Origin: Sulfurospirillum sp.
GTDB taxonomy: Bacteria; Campylobacterota; Campylobacteria; Campylobacterales; QNZT01
NCBI GenBank assembly: GCA_003978405.1
Contig: QNZU01000078.1
Coordinates: forward strand, 1 to 5,673
Length of the DNA: 5,673 nucleotides
Direction of reading: 5' to 3'
Position 1 is the stretch's first letter, and each line of letters starts with the position of its first letter. A program made the position numbers and the translations under genes. Under the pieces are notes generated by a model. The model saw only the letters and a program-made list of their open reading frames with translations, ran no database searches and was not told where the DNA came from. Positions 4,781 to 5,673 of this stretch are shown piece after piece.

Positions 4781-5584
4781 TTGAAGCACTTTATAAAAAT
4801 AGTAACTATTTTAGTATTTACTTTAACATCACTAAATGCATTCGAGATTTTTCCTTTTCCAAAAAATGCATCCTTGACTGAGAACTTTAGTACCAATTGT
4901 CTGCAGATGACACAGAGTCAGCAGATATTAAAAGCTTATATCATGGTAGGGTTAAAGAGTAACTTTCAAAACCCAAAAGAGAATCTAAAAAAGGCTATTG
5001 TAGATTATGATATCAGGGCTCACAAAGTCAAGGAGTATTTTCAAGATTTGCTAAAAAAGTCAAACAAAAACGGTGCAGACTCTGCTATAAAAGCATTTGA
5101 TGAAGCGATGAATTTGTGGCAGGAGAATAAAAAGATGCTTGAACTCACTCCCTCAAAGAAAAATGGCCTAATAATTAGAAAAAACTTTTTGAAAATGATA
5201 AACAAGCTCTTAGATGGTACCAAACCCTTAGCTACACCTGATCTTGAACTCATATCACTAACAGGAAAGCTATGTAGAAAACCGATGGAGATAACCATCG
5301 ACTATCTGCTTCGTATATGGGGAGTTGATATGCCAGATTTTAAGCAAAATGTTGAAAAAACTATCAATAATTTTCATAAAAATCTAGATACTCTCTCTAA
5401 AAGTAGCCTCAATAATAAAGAGAGCCTTGCTCTGTTGCAAAAGGCAAAAAAACAGTTTAGATATTTTGAATTTATGTATAAAGCAAAAAGTCACTTTATA
5501 CCGTCACTGCTCTCTAAAAAAGCTGATGATAACTTTAAGATTATCAGGGATATTAAGAAGATATATAAGCAAAGAGCAAAGTGA
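4781..5584 (+). CDS. Secreted protein with two PilJ/NarX-like sensory modules and no signalling domain
   Basis: A 267-residue protein from a TTG start. Residues 1-20 form a Sec signal peptide: basic MKHFIK, hydrophobic core, SLNA before a likely cut after A20. The mature part is all-helical and resembles the PilJ/NarX-type N-terminal sensor domain twice. Module 1 has MTQSQQILKAY at 43-53, matching the family P-box RMLSQRIAKAY at six of eleven positions, then LWQENKKMLELTPSKKNG at 112-129, like the family W...L..PP block. Module 2 has SLTGKLCRKPMEITIDYLLR at 159-178, where the box has largely decayed, then WGVD at 180-183 and FRYFE...FIPSLLSKKADDNFKIIRDI, like the family tail FFE...FVPALV. C40 and C165 sit near the start of each module. 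No other membrane segment, HAMP, kinase or MCP domain is present, so it is predicted to be free in the periplasm. Homologs of the domain sense nitrate/nitrite in NarX; ligand binding here is unproven. It ends the four-gene group, 17 bases after uup, and a terminator follows. Confidence 0.78.
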   Translation: MKHFIKIVTILVFTLTSLNAFEIFPFPKNASLTENFSTNCLQMTQSQQILKAYIMVGLKSNFQNPKENLKKAIVDYDIRAHKVKEYFQDLLKKSNKNGADSAIKAFDEAMNLWQENKKMLELTPSKKNGLIIRKNFLKMINKLLDGTKPLATPDLELISLTGKLCRKPMEITIDYLLRIWGVDMPDFKQNVEKTINNFHKNLDTLSKSSLNNKESLALLQKAKKQFRYFEFMYKAKSHFIPSLLSKKADDNFKIIRDIKKIYKQRAK

Positions 5585-5585
5585 T

Positions 5586-5619
5586 AGTGGTAATATAGTT
5601 ACCACTTTCTTACTTTTTT
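5586..5619 (+). terminator. Rho-independent terminator of the four-gene group
   Basis: AGTGGTAA at 5586-5593 and TTACCACT at 5599-5606 form a perfect 8-bp stem with a 5-base loop (TATAG). A T-rich run TTCTTACTTTTTT at 5607-5619 follows on the plus strand. It begins two bases after the PilJ-like gene's stop. On the minus strand the bases after the hairpin are not T-rich, so it should work in the plus direction only. Its right arm overlaps the stop codon of the convergent cytochrome gene. The stem is only moderately stable (four A-T and four G/C pairs). Confidence 0.65.
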
Positions 5620-5673
5620 GTGGCACTTCATGCACAATCTTGTGGTATTCATGTAGTATTGTAAAGCTCCTAC
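5599..5673 (-). CDS. C-terminus of a c-type cytochrome (partial)
   Basis: A minus-strand frame enters at the right edge and ends at TAA (5601-5599) after 24 codons. The visible tail contains TTRLCMKCHKKVRKW, which has a CxxCH heme-attachment motif (C-M-K-C-H) followed by a basic C-terminus. This marks the end of a periplasmic c-type cytochrome, possibly multiheme, since a heme site only seven residues from the C-terminus is usually the last of several. The specific family cannot be named from so little. It converges on the PilJ-like gene with 14 bases between stop codons. A CxxCH by chance in a short frame is possible, but the position just before a stop and the tidy convergent packing make a real gene likely. 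Confidence 0.62.
   Translation of the reverse strand, partial: VGALQYYMNTTRLCMKCHKKVRKW

Larger units (their letters stand above)
476..5222. repeat. Nine copies of the highly iterated palindrome TGGTACCA
   Basis: TGGTACCA occurs at 476-483 and 1061-1068 (ppk2), 1204-1211, 1364-1371, 1399-1406, 1697-1704 and 2090-2097 (lipoprotein), 3875-3882 (uup) and 5215-5222 (PilJ-like). Every GGTACC in the window has T before and A after it, while the next flanking bases vary, so the unit is exactly 8 bp. At about 35% G+C, independent base frequencies predict about 0.06 copies in this length (my estimate). Seven copies are read as T-GGT-ACC-A (Gly-Thr) and two as TG-GTA-CCA (Val-Pro), so protein repetition does not explain it. 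None is in the noncoding gaps or in sixA. The role is unknown; candidates are a methylation target, a replication or segregation site, or an uptake-like motif. Confidence 0.9.
1112..5619 (+). other. Predicted four-gene transcription unit: lipoprotein, sixA, uup, PilJ-like
   Basis: The four genes run in the same direction with gaps of 7 bases, a 1-base overlap and 17 bases. A sigma70-like promoter lies before the first and a terminator hairpin right after the last. This is an inference from spacing; the possible internal TATAAT at 2332 could give sixA and its followers a second transcript. Confidence 0.55.

Noticed and set aside
4874..4891. TTGACT and ACTTTAGT near each other in the PilJ-like gene, resembling the arms of the 1112-1158 inverted repeat
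   Set aside because: The arms are incomplete, the spacing is 4 instead of 25 or more bases, and the bases encode ordinary signal-proximal residues; an 8-mer match in AT-rich DNA is likely chance.
1820..4895. One-mismatch forms of the palindrome, TGATACCA at 1820 and TAGTACCA at 4888
   Set aside because: One or two such near matches are expected by chance; they do not add to the exact-copy signal.
4534..4896. A 120-residue minus-strand frame across the uup/PilJ-like junction
   Set aside because: It covers the end of uup and the signal peptide of the next gene, both well supported, and its translation shows no recognisable motif.
1384..5017. Several GATATC sites scattered through the genes
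   Set aside because: About six copies against roughly two expected is a mild excess explained by common Asp-Ile codons (GAT ATC).
1..5673. CRISPR arrays, tRNA or rRNA genes, insertion sequences
   Set aside because: No spaced direct repeats, no tRNA-like cloverleaf or rRNA segments and no transposase-like frames were seen on either strand; almost all of the window is accounted for by protein genes.

Overview
The window is AT-rich (about one third G+C by eye) with compact, mostly same-strand genes. Its proteins (a class I-type PPK2, a Uup-type ABC-F ATPase, a Lys/Glu/Ile-rich style, PilJ-like sensory domains and a c-type heme motif) read like a free-living member of the Campylobacterota (Sulfurimonas/Sulfurovum-like). 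That placement is inferred from protein style and base composition, not from a search.

Layout from left to right. (1) Positions 1-200, minus strand: the first 66 codons of a membrane protein, probably a methyl-accepting chemotaxis protein or sensor kinase, cut by the window edge. (2) Positions 201-293: a divergent promoter region with a weak sigma28-like candidate facing left and a Campylobacter-style TAAAAT -10 facing right. (3) Positions 294-1094: a complete polyphosphate kinase 2. (4) Positions 1095-1166: a short intergenic region with a good sigma70-like promoter whose -35 and start site lie in the two arms of a perfect 11-bp inverted repeat. (5) Positions 1167-5584: four tightly packed plus-strand genes, probably one transcription unit. 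They encode a seven-bladed beta-propeller lipoprotein, a SixA-like histidine phosphatase, a Uup-like ABC-F ATPase and a secreted protein built from two PilJ/NarX-like sensory modules. (6) Positions 5586-5619: a rho-independent terminator. (7) Positions 5599-5673, minus strand: the last 24 codons of a convergent c-type cytochrome ending in a CxxCH heme site.

The genes do not form an obvious single pathway. Two products of the four-gene unit are exported (lipoprotein, PilJ-like protein) and two are cytosolic (SixA, Uup). The sensory modules at both ends of the window and the cytochrome hint at respiration or redox sensing nearby, but this is only context.

The most striking signal is not a gene. 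The 8-bp palindrome TGGTACCA occurs nine times in 5.7 kb, where roughly 0.06 copies would be expected from base composition at 35% G+C. Every GGTACC in the window is flanked by exactly T and A. It is spread over four unrelated genes and used in two reading frames. It behaves like a highly iterated palindrome comparable in kind to the cyanobacterial HIP1, and it deserves a genome-wide check and a methylation check.
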